A stretch of DNA of 64,000 nt from Bacilli bacterium (GCA_900771805.1 CAAGPL010000045.1:62001-126000); one strand, 5' to 3'. Positions 1-8,521 are shown, counted from the stretch's first letter. Translations and numbers: made by a program. Notes: generated from the letters alone by a model not told the origin.

Positions 1-3000
1 GTATTTTGATTAATAAATTCATATGTTTCAATATTATACACTCTTTCAAATAATATATTTCCAACATTGTCATATTTATATTTTGTAATTGTTTTATCTT
101 CATAATTAATTTCTTTTATAAGTTGATTAAAATTGTCATAATAATATTTGTTTACTATATTACCATTTTTATAAATATGAGTCATATTATTTAAAGAATC
201 ATATTTATATAAAAACTTATCTGTTCCAGCCGTTAAACTTTTTATCATTGCTGACGTATTTTTACCATTTTTTAAATATTCATAATTCGTTTCATAAGCA
301 TCATTTATTTTACTACTTTTTATCCTTCCTATTGTATCATAACTATAATCTATTTTATTGTTATCAAATAAAGTACTGATTATTAAATCATCATCATTAA
401 AATTATTAGTTATTTCATTACTTAAATTATTCATATTATATTTAATTCCTATAACATTATCATTGGAATCATAATTATATTTAATTTTAAAATCATTAAA
501 TCTATATTCACTTAATTTTCCGGATAGATTATAGGAATATTTAATAATAGCATTATTTGATATTATTTTTGCTAGATTACCATTATTATTATATTTATAA
601 TTATATATATCATCTATTTTAGTAGCCTTTTTTAATCTATTAAATTCATCATACTCATAATCAATAGAATCGCCATTCCCATAAACAGATGATGTTAAAC
701 AATCACCTTGGTCATAGTAATTGCTAACAAGATTAACATCTTCTCCAATTTTGATATTTTTAATATTTAAAAATTCGTCGTATATGAAATTATATTCCTT
801 TGTTCCATATGTAATCTTACTTAATAAGTTCTTATCATTATATTTATATTCTACTTTTCTTCTTCCTTTAGAAACTTTTGTTAATTCATTTTTATCACTA
901 TAAGTATAATATATTACATTCCCCTTAGAATCTGTTTCAGAATGAATTAATCCTGTTAACTCATCCATTTCATATAAACTAACATTACCAAATGGATCAG
1001 ATATACTCTTAATAAATCTACCATCTTCTGTGTATTTCGCAGTATTTTCAATAAATAAATCAGAATCTATTGTCTCAAAATAAAATTCAAAACGAAAATC
1101 ATCTTCTATTAAATCTGCTGCCTCTAAACCTGAATCAGTGATTTTTAAATATTTATCTTCTAGTTTTAATTTTATATAATAACTTCCATTTTTATTCTTT
1201 TGAAGTTTAAATAATGATTTATCATTATTATAACTAGTTAGTAATACAAAGTTATCAATAATTGTAAAATATTTATCGTTAATTATAAAATGGCTTATTT
1301 TAAAGTATTCTCCATCCTTTTTCAACTCCCATAAACTATGATTATAGTCCTCATCAGTTACAGAAATTTTATTGGCAATATTTTGCAAATAATTATTTGT
1401 ACCTTTTAATCTTATTTTGTATAAACCATCAGTTACATTACCAATAATATTATTTTTTTTAATTATGGTTGCAACCGGATTATTATTATTATCATACTTT
1501 ATTTGATTAGATATGCCCATATCAGATATACCATTAATAACTCTATCAGTAATAATATTATCATATTCAAATGCAAATCTTTTTCCTTTTGGATTAATCA
1601 TTTGAATTAATTGATTATTTTTATCATAATTAAACTTATCACTATTATTTTCTGAATTATTTTCCAATATTACATTACCATTATCATCATATTCATAATA
1701 AACATTTTTCACATCCTTAAATAAACTCATATTTGAAATATAAAAATTATTTGCAGTGTATTCATGACTTATCAATAATGTAATGGAAGTGTAATCTCTT
1801 TCAGCAACAAAATCATTTGATACATATTGCCAAGCTTCATCATTTATGTTTAATATTGGGCTTGGTAATACACAACCACCAGATTCTTCACTATCAACAT
1901 ATTTGAAAATAATGAAAACTCTGCTCCCATAGTATTCTGATAAATTGGAATTTATGCCTTCATTTTTATACCAAAACGATATATTAAATGTATCCCCACC
2001 TTTACCACTTATGTTGAACTTTTTCTCCATATTCGTAGTATGAACTGGGTTAAGTTTAGTTTTTAACGCCTTAACACCATTATCCAATGTTACTATTTCA
2101 AAACTATCATTAGTTGATAACTCTTCTCCAGTTTGATTATTACATGCACTTAAATTCCAATCTGAATAACCATAAGAAAAATCTGAATTTTCAAGTAAAT
2201 TATAATTATTAGCAACCTCTCCCTTTTCTAATTGAACATCATCTATATATGTATTACCGACTCCAATAACATTAATTCCTATTAATAAATCACTTTTTGC
2301 ATCCAAAGGGTAATATGTAGTTACATCATATTTTTCAAAATCTTCAGAAGGTTCAATAATTTCGCTATATGTTTCAACTATGTGATTATTATTATCCTCA
2401 TATTTAAATTGTAATCTTACATTATTTGTATTTTTTACATAAGCACTAAATGTATAATAATTTCCACGAACTACATCTGCGGTACCGGTATATAAAATTG
2501 TTTTATTATCATATTCTCCATTATATATTTTCAAACTTTTTTCACCTGTATTTGCAAATTCTTCACTGGTAAGTACCTGAAAATTTTCAGAACTAGAAAT
2601 ATCACTACTCCAACAATTTAAAGTTTGTTCAAAACTAGTATTTAACAAAAGGTTTTTTATATATTTAAGAGGGATTTCAGTTCTCATTAATTTGTTATTA
2701 TATCCTGGATTTGTACCATCATTTGTACCGTTCGTTTGACTTATACCATAGGCATTATTTATATCATCTTTACTTTTTAGTCCACTAATAGATACTATAC
2801 TACCTTGTGAATTAAATATAACATTTTTTGCATTTCCTTTTGAATCAGTAATAGTAGTTGAATCAAAACCATATATAATATCATAATATTCTCCTAAAGT
2901 CCCCTCTGTTCCATATTCGGAAACTCTCTTTACTTTATATGGATTTTGCTCATAATATTCATATTGTTTTTGCAATCCATTAATATCAATAATTTTAGAA

Positions 3001-4970
3001 ATAATATTTTTTGAATTATATTCAAAACGAGTTATTCCAAGTAAACTATTTATATTTAATAATTTATTATTTAAATAATTTAAGTAAACCGTTTCATCCG
3101 GACTCATAATTGTTATTTCATTGTCATAATATGTTATGTTTATTTCAAAGTTATTAGCATCTACTACCTTTATTATTTTACAATTATCATTATAAGTTAT
3201 AGTAACTTTATTATCACTAACATCTGATATTTCAGATAGGTAAGCTATGTTTTCTTTTTTTATAAATTTCATTTCAGAACCATTCTTATCCTTAAGAATA
3301 TAATCGTTACTATTCTTTGTTATAATCATATCAAGTCCATCTTCATCATAGTAAACATTTCCCGTATTAGTTGTATTATATCCTTCATCACCAAACGTCG
3401 TTTTCTGATTTAAGAAATAATGTAATGTACCGTCTTCATCACAATATTCCAAATATATTTTATCATCAATAGTTTGCTCTTTTATCGTTTGATGGAGATT
3501 TAATTTATAACCTAATCCATAACCATAATCATTTTTCAATACTACATCATTTGTGTTATATATTAAATTTAGCTTTACAGGAAATTTACCACTGATAGTT
3601 TGTCCTACACTAAATATCGTCGTTAGATTACCATTATAGTTATTAATATATGCCGTACCTTCCGAAAAAAGTTGCTCCTGATAGTCCATATAATTTTCTA
3701 TACCATTTTGATTTCTATATGTAATAACCAAAACAGGTTTAGGATTACCACCTATCACATCATTATCCTTAGAATAAAATTGTGCTATGAAATCAGGATT
3801 ATATTTTTCTTCATTTTGTTTTAACATAATCCCATAATTCGGAGTTCCAGTATACCATTTTCTGACCAATCTTGTAATATCCGCGTAATTTGTTATGGGA
3901 TGTACAACATTTTCATCTTCAAAATAACTACATCTTGCTTCCATTATACCTTCTACTTTAGAATTATATTTATCGTGCATATTATTCCATCTAGCACTAG
4001 ATTCATTCCAATCACTTGTTATTTGATGAATTGTAAGCATATCATAATTACCATAACCATCAGATGAGGGATATCCTACCAATCCTACCTCAGCACTTAT
4101 TATTTGACTACCTGTACCAATAGTTGGTAAACTAAATTTAAATAAAGCTCTCATGGGTTTATATCCATCACTAGTTTCAATCATTCCAACTCTAAGTCTA
4201 AACGCAGTCCCATGCCAATCTTCATTTTCATCACCTGGACTAATTTGTGTATCATATACACTATTATTTTGCCCATAATTAGTTATAGTAGGATCTATCA
4301 TCACTGGATATTTAGTATTTTCATCTTTCAACCAGTCTTCATCTATTTTAATTTTTAATAAGTATTTATCACAATCGCATTCTGTCAACTCATAAAAAAC
4401 ATTATTATTGACTTTGAATTCATTATCAATCATATATGGAGCATCAAATTCAAACATTTGATTGCCATCTTTTTCTGCAATAATCTTTTTATTTTCTAAT
4501 AATCTTAACTTCATGTTAGTTTCAATAGAAAATACTAATTTTTCTACACTTACATTTTTATTTTTTAATATAATGGCCTCTTTAACCTTTGTAGGTAAAA
4601 CATTATATTCTAAATCTATATTATCCAATATATTCGGATAACAAACGTTTTTATGAAGTTTAGATTCCATTACATTTTCAGTTAATTCTGATAAATTAGG
4701 ATTAAGTAATCTTGTCTTAATAAATTTATCATCTATACTTACTTCCATTAAATTATCAGAGGTATTCTTATATAATTTAACTTCATAAGCATTATTTTTA
4801 TTTGTATAACAGTTACCTTTATCAATTAATGTATTATCGATTTCTTCATATATTCCATTCTTTAGGAAGTGAATATCTTCATCAAATACCTGAGCTTCTA
4901 TTACACCATTTTGTTTTAAGAAATGCTTTTCTCTAGCTTTTCTTTTTCCAATTAATTCTATTTCTTTCAT
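1..4970 (-). CDS. Giant DNRLRE/RHS (YD-repeat) protein, partial at its C-terminus
   Basis: The reading frame is open for over 1,650 codons and leaves the window still in frame. The start is ATG at 4970, after an AAGGAGG site. There is no signal peptide. In order: a beta-rich N-terminus; a DNRLRE-type domain ending in an RKWYTGTPNYGI segment (about residues 200-420); an RHS-type core; two NTGEKSLKIYNG-like carbohydrate-binding-like modules; a beta-trefoil-like stretch (YKIRLKGTNNYLQ); then many YD repeats (EYDEFNRLKK, YKYDSLNNM, YKYDNVGNILFE). Such proteins in Bacillota are often secreted polymorphic toxins of the WapA/RHS kind, whose variable C-terminal toxin would lie off the window. That role is inferred. 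It is the last visible gene of an operon with a tail-collar protein. Confidence 0.85.
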   Translation of the reverse strand, partial: MKEIELIGKRKAREKHFLKQNGVIEAQVFDEDIHFLKNGIYEEIDNTLIDKGNCYTNKNNAYEVKLYKNTSDNLMEVSIDDKFIKTRLLNPNLSELTENVMESKLHKNVCYPNILDNIDLEYNVLPTKVKEAIILKNKNVSVEKLVFSIETNMKLRLLENKKIIAEKDGNQMFEFDAPYMIDNEFKVNNNVFYELTECDCDKYLLKIKIDEDWLKDENTKYPVMIDPTITNYGQNNSVYDTQISPGDENEDWHGTAFRLRVGMIETSDGYKPMRALFKFSLPTIGTGSQIISAEVGLVGYPSSDGYGNYDMLTIHQITSDWNESSARWNNMHDKYNSKVEGIMEARCSYFEDENVVHPITNYADITRLVRKWYTGTPNYGIMLKQNEEKYNPDFIAQFYSKDNDVIGGNPKPVLVITYRNQNGIENYMDYQEQLFSEGTAYINNYNGNLTTIFSVGQTISGKFPVKLNLIYNTNDVVLKNDYGYGLGYKLNLHQTIKEQTIDDKIYLEYCDEDGTLHYFLNQKTTFGDEGYNTTNTGNVYYDEDGLDMIITKNSNDYILKDKNGSEMKFIKKENIAYLSEISDVSDNKVTITYNDNCKIIKVVDANNFEINITYYDNEITIMSPDETVYLNYLNNKLLNINSLLGITRFEYNSKNIISKIIDINGLQKQYEYYEQNPYKVKRVSEYGTEGTLGEYYDIIYGFDSTTITDSKGNAKNVIFNSQGSIVSISGLKSKDDINNAYGISQTNGTNDGTNPGYNNKLMRTEIPLKYIKNLLLNTSFEQTLNCWSSDISSSENFQVLTSEEFANTGEKSLKIYNGEYDNKTILYTGTADVVRGNYYTFSAYVKNTNNVRLQFKYEDNNNHIVETYSEIIEPSEDFEKYDVTTYYPLDAKSDLLIGINVIGVGNTYIDDVQLEKGEVANNYNLLENSDFSYGYSDWNLSACNNQTGEELSTNDSFEIVTLDNGVKALKTKLNPVHTTNMEKKFNISGKGGDTFNISFWYKNEGINSNLSEYYGSRVFIIFKYVDSEESGGCVLPSPILNINDEAWQYVSNDFVAERDYTSITLLISHEYTANNFYISNMSLFKDVKNVYYEYDDNGNVILENNSENNSDKFNYDKNNQLIQMINPKGKRFAFEYDNIITDRVINGISDMGISNQIKYDNNNNPVATIIKKNNIIGNVTDGLYKIRLKGTNNYLQNIANKISVTDEDYNHSLWELKKDGEYFKISHFIINDKYFTIIDNFVLLTSYNNDKSLFKLQKNKNGSYYIKLKLEDKYLKITDSGLEAADLIEDDFRFEFYFETIDSDLFIENTAKYTEDGRFIKSISDPFGNVSLYEMDELTGLIHSETDSKGNVIYYTYSDKNELTKVSKGRRKVEYKYNDKNLLSKITYGTKEYNFIYDEFLNIKNIKIGEDVNLVSNYYDQGDCLTSSVYGNGDSIDYEYDEFNRLKKATKIDDIYNYKYNNNGNLAKIISNNAIIKYSYNLSGKLSEYRFNDFKIKYNYDSNDNVIGIKYNMNNLSNEITNNFNDDDLIISTLFDNNKIDYSYDTIGRIKSSKINDAYETNYEYLKNGKNTSAMIKSLTAGTDKFLYKYDSLNNMTHIYKNGNIVNKYYYDNFNQLIKEINYEDKTITKYKYDNVGNILFERVYNIETYEFINQN

Positions 4971-4990
4971 AGCTAGACCTCCTTTTCTTT

Positions 4991-5377
4991 TTAATTTTCA
5001 TTTGGAAATAATAAGTATAATGCATCTATTTCCTTTTTTACCTTTGGATAATAATTTTTCCAAATAGTAGATATATCAATAAACTCATCTTGCGATACTT
5101 TATCAACAGCTTTAGTTACATTAGTACCATTAATAACAATTTCATAATAAAGTTTATTTTCAATGCCTGATAATTTTTTAATATCTTTCTCCATCTGATC
5201 TACAACATTTTGATTACTTGATATTAAATGGCATATTTTTTCTTTTATACTTTTTAAACTTTTTTCATACTCGTCAATTAAACTAAGTCTTTTCTTTAAA
5301 AAATTTAATTCATGGACAGTATTTGCATAATTTCTCATAACCATGTCTAGACCCTTTCTTGTGGTAAGGGTTATCAT
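4991..5377 (-). CDS. Small helical protein between tail-collar and RHS genes
   Basis: This protein of about 128 residues is not recognised. The start is taken as ATG at 5377, overlapping the stop of the collar gene as TAATG, with AAGGGTG before it; an in-frame GTG lies 18 bases upstream. The sequence is charged and mostly helical, with a likely coiled coil from about residue 25 to 75 (KKRLSLIDEYEKSLKSIKE) and a C-terminal half rich in Asp, Lys and Tyr. Its position between a receptor-binding-like collar protein and a giant RHS protein suggests a chaperone, adaptor or immunity-like partner. That is inferred from position only. Confidence 0.6.
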   Translation of the reverse strand: MITLTTRKGLDMVMRNYANTVHELNFLKKRLSLIDEYEKSLKSIKEKICHLISSNQNVVDQMEKDIKKLSGIENKLYYEIVINGTNVTKAVDKVSQDEFIDISTIWKNYYPKVKKEIDALYLLFPNEN

Positions 5378-6567
5378 TATGACACCCTTTTCCACATATA
5401 AACTACTAAATATGGTGGCATATTGTTATGTGAAGCACTTCCACCAGTATTTTGGTTAGTTGCAGTTGTACTCATTGCTGCTTCTGCACTTATATCATCA
5501 TAGCTATCATCACTTCTATTTCTACGTAGCATATAATAACCACTCTTATTAGAAGTTCCGTTGAATCCCTTTGCTTTTGAACTATGTGAATGAGGATTTT
5601 GAGCATGTGTATGACTAGGCATTTCATTAACAGTTAAAGTATGATATGGTTCTCCACTCATCTCACCTGCCGGAAAATCACATGTGCCTGTAGCATAAGC
5701 TCCCCAATAATTTGTTGTATTTCCTTCATTTGAGCCTTGTCCTAATAAAAATCTACCTTTTATTTGTGACCAAACTCCTCCAAATAGATCCGCTGGATTG
5801 GTATTATTAATAGACATATAAAGACTTCCAACAGGATATACCATATTACAAACAGCGGTTTTATCTAGTTGTTCTTCTTTTTTATCACCCACTGTTAAAG
5901 TTTTAACTATTAAATTACCATCGCTATCTAAACTGAAATTATTTTTATTTGAAGTAATACAATCAACACTAGCATTATTAACTTCTAAATTTAACTTATC
6001 TTCAGTTTTAGTAAATGCATCTTTAAAATAAATATCATCCAAAGAAAATTCACCATCATTTTTTATTTTATGATTATAATAAGTCGAGATATTTAAAAAG
6101 GCTTTTCCTTCTTCAGTATCCTTTGGATAAATTATTTCTATATCAACATTTTGATAGTTGGTATAAATATAATTAGAGCCCTCAAATAGCGTAACAGGAT
6201 ATGCATCAATACTCTCGATTTCAGGAGTTTGTAATACATATTTTGTTCCATCTTCTTGTACTCCTACTTTTCTAGTAACTGTAGTTTCCATTACAACGTC
6301 GTTATTAACAATTTTAAATTCTTGTAATAACTCATCCCCTACTGAGTCAAAATATCTTAAAGGTGCTTTTAACTCGAAAAGATATTGTTTTCTTTCTTCT
6401 GTAGGATTTTCTTTTGATGCTTTATCAACATATATAAAGCAATCATTATCTGTTGGTGCAGTAGTATTTGCACTCGTAGTCACTTTTAACTTCATAAGCG
6501 AAGCATTAAGTGAATTTTGTAAGCTTACTTGATTAGTTCCACTTACAGTTTGATCTGTTAAATTCAT
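5377..6567 (-). CDS. Phage tail-collar / baseplate-like protein
   Basis: About 396 residues; ATG at 6567 fits the AAGGAAAG site better than the in-frame GTG at 6576. The C-terminal 140 residues are a tail-collar-type domain: NPADLFGGVWSQIKGRFLLG, then a Gly-rich stretch, an MPSHTHAQNPHSHS His-rich segment, and SHNNMPPYLVVYMWKR at the end. This matches phage short-tail-fibre and baseplate proteins that fold as trimers. The N-terminal 230 residues resemble structural phage proteins with beta-rich repeats. No other phage structural genes are nearby, so it is an isolated tail module in a conjugative element. It overlaps the next gene, which indicates co-translation. Confidence 0.75.
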   Translation of the reverse strand: MNLTDQTVSGTNQVSLQNSLNASLMKLKVTTSANTTAPTDNDCFIYVDKASKENPTEERKQYLFELKAPLRYFDSVGDELLQEFKIVNNDVVMETTVTRKVGVQEDGTKYVLQTPEIESIDAYPVTLFEGSNYIYTNYQNVDIEIIYPKDTEEGKAFLNISTYYNHKIKNDGEFSLDDIYFKDAFTKTEDKLNLEVNNASVDCITSNKNNFSLDSDGNLIVKTLTVGDKKEEQLDKTAVCNMVYPVGSLYMSINNTNPADLFGGVWSQIKGRFLLGQGSNEGNTTNYWGAYATGTCDFPAGEMSGEPYHTLTVNEMPSHTHAQNPHSHSSKAKGFNGTSNKSGYYMLRRNRSDDSYDDISAEAAMSTTATNQNTGGSASHNNMPPYLVVYMWKRVS

Positions 6568-6636
6568 TTTTCTCACTTTCCTTTCTTTAACATCTTCATA
6601 ATAATTTTTTTCTTACTGGACTTTCACTAGACTTTT

Positions 6637-6665
6637 TTTAATAAACAATTTTATAATTCTGTCAA
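6637..6665 (-). promoter_or_regulatory. Promoter of the collar/RHS operon
   Basis: Read on the minus strand, TTGACA (6660-6665) is followed after 17 bases by ATTAAA. A second TTGACA lies at 6701-6706. Both sit downstream of the terminator of the preceding sigma-like gene, so the cargo operon has its own start of transcription. Confidence 0.5.
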
Positions 6666-6725
6666 TTACAAAAATTTTCATAAATTCTAAAATATTAAAT
6701 TGTCAAAGATCAAACCTATTAACAA

Positions 6726-6763
6726 AAATAGGTAAAGGAAAATATATATCCCTTCACCTATTT
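6726..6763 (-). terminator. Intrinsic terminator after sigma-like gene
   Basis: Minus-strand hairpin with arms AAATAGGTGAAGG and CCTTTACCTATTT, 13 pairs including one G-U, followed by a short T tract. It lies 26 bases after the 160-residue regulator gene. Confidence 0.75.
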
Positions 6764-6788
6764 GCTCACTTAAATAGAAAATAACAGA

Positions 6789-7271
6789 TCAAAAATATAA
6801 ACTTTTTAAAATTTCTTTCAATTTCGATAGTGATTGTTTTAATCCTATATGTACTGATTGCTGTGAAACACCTTCTTCTTTCGCAATTTCATACTCAGTT
6901 TTACCATCAAAATAATATTTAATAATTCTCCTTCTTTGTATCTTTGATAATCTATTTATAGCTTCCCATAATTTTTCAAAATCAATGGACTGTTCAACTA
7001 TATCGCTAATAAGTTTCTCTTTATTTAATGTCCTTTTATACAAAACAAAATCATTTTCTATTATATTAAAATGTTCAATATGTCTACTAAACTCATTTAG
7101 TTCAGCTATGTCATCGAGTTCAAATCTATCCATTACACTGAATACACTTTCTGGTACATGCACTCGTTTTAAAACCCCTTTTGAATCGTAAAAAATAACA
7201 TTATATTTATTATTAGATTCATTTTGCTCTAAAAAATAAGGGTTATCATTTTTTCTTTTTGGTCTTTTCAT
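6789..7271 (-). CDS. Sigma-70 region-4-like regulator of the element
   Basis: 160 residues. The C-terminal 60 residues form a sigma region 4/LuxR-like helix-turn-helix: LSKIQRRRIIKYYFDGKTEY then EIAKEEGVSQQSVHIGLKQS. The N-terminal part has no recognisable region 2, so it is either a minimal sigma-like activator or an anti-repressor of the type found in Tn916/Tn1549 elements. The start ATG at 7271 follows GAAAGG. It stands alone between two terminators, downstream of a candidate small RNA and upstream of the cargo operon. Region-4 similarity is seen; control of transfer or cargo genes is inferred. Confidence 0.7.
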   Translation of the reverse strand: MKRPKRKNDNPYFLEQNESNNKYNVIFYDSKGVLKRVHVPESVFSVMDRFELDDIAELNEFSRHIEHFNIIENDFVLYKRTLNKEKLISDIVEQSIDFEKLWEAINRLSKIQRRRIIKYYFDGKTEYEIAKEEGVSQQSVHIGLKQSLSKLKEILKSLYF

Positions 7272-7296
7272 TTACCATCCTTTCTATTGATTTTTT

Positions 7297-7413
7297 TCAA
7301 TAAAAAGGTGGTCCCCTAATCCATAACAAAAAAATCCCAAATGGGACTTTATTAATAAAGACACATTTGAGATTTATATATTTATTATTGTATATAAACC
7401 AAAACCCAGTCAT
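7297..7413 (-). CDS. Possible 38-residue peptide inside the candidate small RNA
   Basis: ATG at 7413 (or GTG at 7416) is preceded by AGGGGTG at good distance and opens a 38-codon frame rich in Phe, Trp and Ile. The frame runs through the terminator hairpin, so most transcripts would end before its stop. It may be a leader peptide or chance. No family is recognised. Confidence 0.2.
   Translation of the reverse strand: MTGFWFIYNNKYINLKCVFINKVPFGIFLLWIRGPPFY
7325..7375 (-). terminator. Intrinsic terminator with long stem
   Basis: On the minus strand, AAATCTCAAATG pairs with CATTTGGGATTT (12 pairs, one G-U) around an inner CTTTATTAATAAAG palindrome, and runs into TTTTTTT. A shorter alternative hairpin, TCCC-ATTT-GGGA, uses the same 3' arm, so two exclusive structures are possible. 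Confidence 0.7.
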
Positions 7414-7536
7414 CACTGTAGCACACCCCTAAATGCCACATTACTGCTAAAGTAAAAGTGTTTAGATGTACTACTAAATATCTAATCAATTATACTAATC
7501 TTTTTAACTACTATAAAGGCATTCCTCTCTTTTTTG
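7326..7536 (-). ncRNA. Candidate ~210-nt small RNA of the element
   Basis: The 330-base gap between regulator genes holds a strong minus-strand promoter and, about 160 to 210 bases later, a strong terminator. The transcript between them has pairing segments (GAATGCC with GGCATT; CTTTATTAATAAAG is self-complementary) and no ORF over 38 codons. It matches no RNA family that I can recognise. It could equally be a terminated leader of the downstream sigma-like gene, in which case it would work as an attenuator. Confidence 0.45.
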
Positions 7537-7542
7537 GCTCCT

Positions 7543-7571
7543 ATTATATATTTTTCTAATATAAAAGTAAA
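7543..7571 (-). promoter_or_regulatory. Promoter of the candidate small RNA
   Basis: Minus-strand TTTACT (7566-7571), 17-base spacer, perfect TATAAT (7543-7548). Confidence 0.65.
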
Positions 7572-7652
7572 TCTACATTTTTACAAAATACGACATTTTA
7601 TTTGCTAATTGTATGTTATCATAGCAAACTTAAAGGGGGGAATAAAAATAAA

Positions 7653-7805
7653 ATGAAACATTTGAATCGTACAGAGTTAAAAATTTTTGTTGAAAATAAT
7701 TTTAAAATATACGGAAATGACATAAAGAAAGTTTCTTATATAGAATACGAAGATAGAATAGAATATTTAATAAATGAACATTATTTATATCAAAAAAACA
7801 AATAA
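7653..7805 (+). CDS. Small protein of 50 residues, unknown
   Basis: ATG at 7653 lies 13 bases after an AAAGGGGGG site. A longer frame begins at 7602 but has no ribosome binding site. The peptide starts MKHLNRTELKIFVENNFKIY and is charged, with a helix and then beta-like segments. It is not recognised. It converges on the ribbon-helix-helix gene across a shared terminator, inside the regulatory part of the element, so it may be a small regulator. Function unknown. Confidence 0.55.
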   Translation: MKHLNRTELKIFVENNFKIYGNDIKKVSYIEYEDRIEYLINEHYLYQKNK

Positions 7806-7826
7806 GAAAACACTTATTTGTTTTTT
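7796..7826. terminator. Bidirectional terminator
   Basis: AAACAAATAAG and CTTATTTGTTT form a perfect 11-pair stem with a six-base loop, flanked by A and T tracts on the two sides, so it can end transcripts from both strands. It overlaps the stop of the plus-strand gene and ends a few bases past the stop of the minus-strand gene. Confidence 0.8.
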
Positions 7827-7984
7827 TGATTTAAACAAGTTTCAATCATAGAAACAATAACGTTATTAAATGACGTATTATATTTAATTGCTATTTTTTC
7901 AATTTTCTTAGCTAATTCTTCCTTAAGATATAAACTTTTATAACAAGTATTTATTTTTTTTCTTGTGTTTTTTATATAAAGCAT
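7814..7984 (-). CDS. Ribbon-helix-helix (CopG/Arc-like) protein, 56 residues
   Basis: A short minus-strand gene read directly from the DNA. ATG at 7984 lies four bases after the stop of the 137-residue gene, so the two are probably translated together. The pattern is that of a ribbon-helix-helix DNA-binding protein: a basic start (MLYIKNTRKKINT), a beta strand (CYKSLYLKEEL), helix A (AKKIEKIAIKYN), and helix B (TSFNNVIVSMIETCL). It would act as a dimeric repressor. The target is unknown; the divergent XRE promoter region and oriT are candidates. The fold is inferred from the pattern. Confidence 0.6.
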   Translation of the reverse strand: MLYIKNTRKKINTCYKSLYLKEELAKKIEKIAIKYNTSFNNVIVSMIETCLNQKNK

Positions 7985-7988
7985 AATA

Positions 7989-8402
7989 TTAACAAGTAGT
8001 TTTTAGCCCTATGGAATCCGAAAAATCTAATATCGTTTTCTTTTTTTGAGTATAAAAGTAACCCAAAGAATAATTTAGTTTATTTGCTATAAAATCGTCA
8101 TTATAACAGTAATTAGTATCTATGAAACTCCAATAAAAAACATCTCTTTCTTTTCTGGGAAGTCTATTGAAAGCATCAACAAAATCAATGAAACTAAATT
8201 TATCTTTGTTATAAGAATCATAAAAATAAAATTCTTTACTTACAAACTTGTCATTATCAATATTAATTTTAGAAATATTATCCATAATAATATTATCATT
8301 ATAAATAGATAACTTTAATCTATTAAATTCTTCACAAATACATTTTATAAATTCTTTCTTTATCAACCAATTAGCGTCAATTTTTTTTATCATAATAATC
8401 AC
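7989..8402 (-). CDS. Sigma region-4-like regulator (second copy type)
   Basis: 137 residues. From about residue 80, AFNRLPRKERDVFYWSFID followed by DDFIANKLNYSLGYFYTQKK has the spacing of a sigma region 4 helix-turn-helix. The first 75 residues are not recognised. The start ATG at 8402 has AAAAAGGTGATT before it. Its promoter overlaps an operator of the divergently transcribed XRE repressor, so it is very likely the early gene that the repressor controls, as in lysogeny-like switches of conjugative elements. The DNA-binding role is inferred from weak similarity. Confidence 0.55.
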   Translation of the reverse strand: MIIMIKKIDANWLIKKEFIKCICEEFNRLKLSIYNDNIIMDNISKINIDNDKFVSKEFYFYDSYNKDKFSFIDFVDAFNRLPRKERDVFYWSFIDTNYCYNDDFIANKLNYSLGYFYTQKKKTILDFSDSIGLKTTC

Positions 8403-8416
8403 CTTTTTCTACTCTA

Positions 8417-8470
8417 ATTATATATGTATACTTGGACTAAAGTCAAGATTAAGCTTGTACTCAAGTCCAT
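8417..8470. promoter_or_regulatory. Divergent switch: two operators overlapping facing promoters
   Basis: Two imperfect palindromes of one pattern lie between the divergent genes: CTTGGACTAAAGTCAAG (8431-8447) and CTTGTACTCAAGTCCAT (8454-8470), with centres 23 bases apart. The minus promoter (TTGACT 8441-8446, 18-base spacer, TATAAT at 8417-8422) has its -35 box inside the first operator. A plus promoter starting TTGTAC lies over the second. This is the layout of a repressor that controls its own gene and a facing early operon. Confidence 0.65.
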
Positions 8471-8521
8471 AGATGAATTCTAATAATAATTATAAAATAA
8501 GTATATGAAGTAGGAGTAATT

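Noticed and set aside
721..903. 60-residue plus-strand frame opposite the RHS gene
   Set aside because: The minus strand is open over almost 5 kb with YD repeats; this frame is a chance complement.
7297..7413. Type I toxin peptide in the candidate small RNA
   Set aside because: The 38-codon frame lacks the single long membrane helix with a charged tail of the Fst/TxpA type and crosses the terminator; kept only as a weak possibility.
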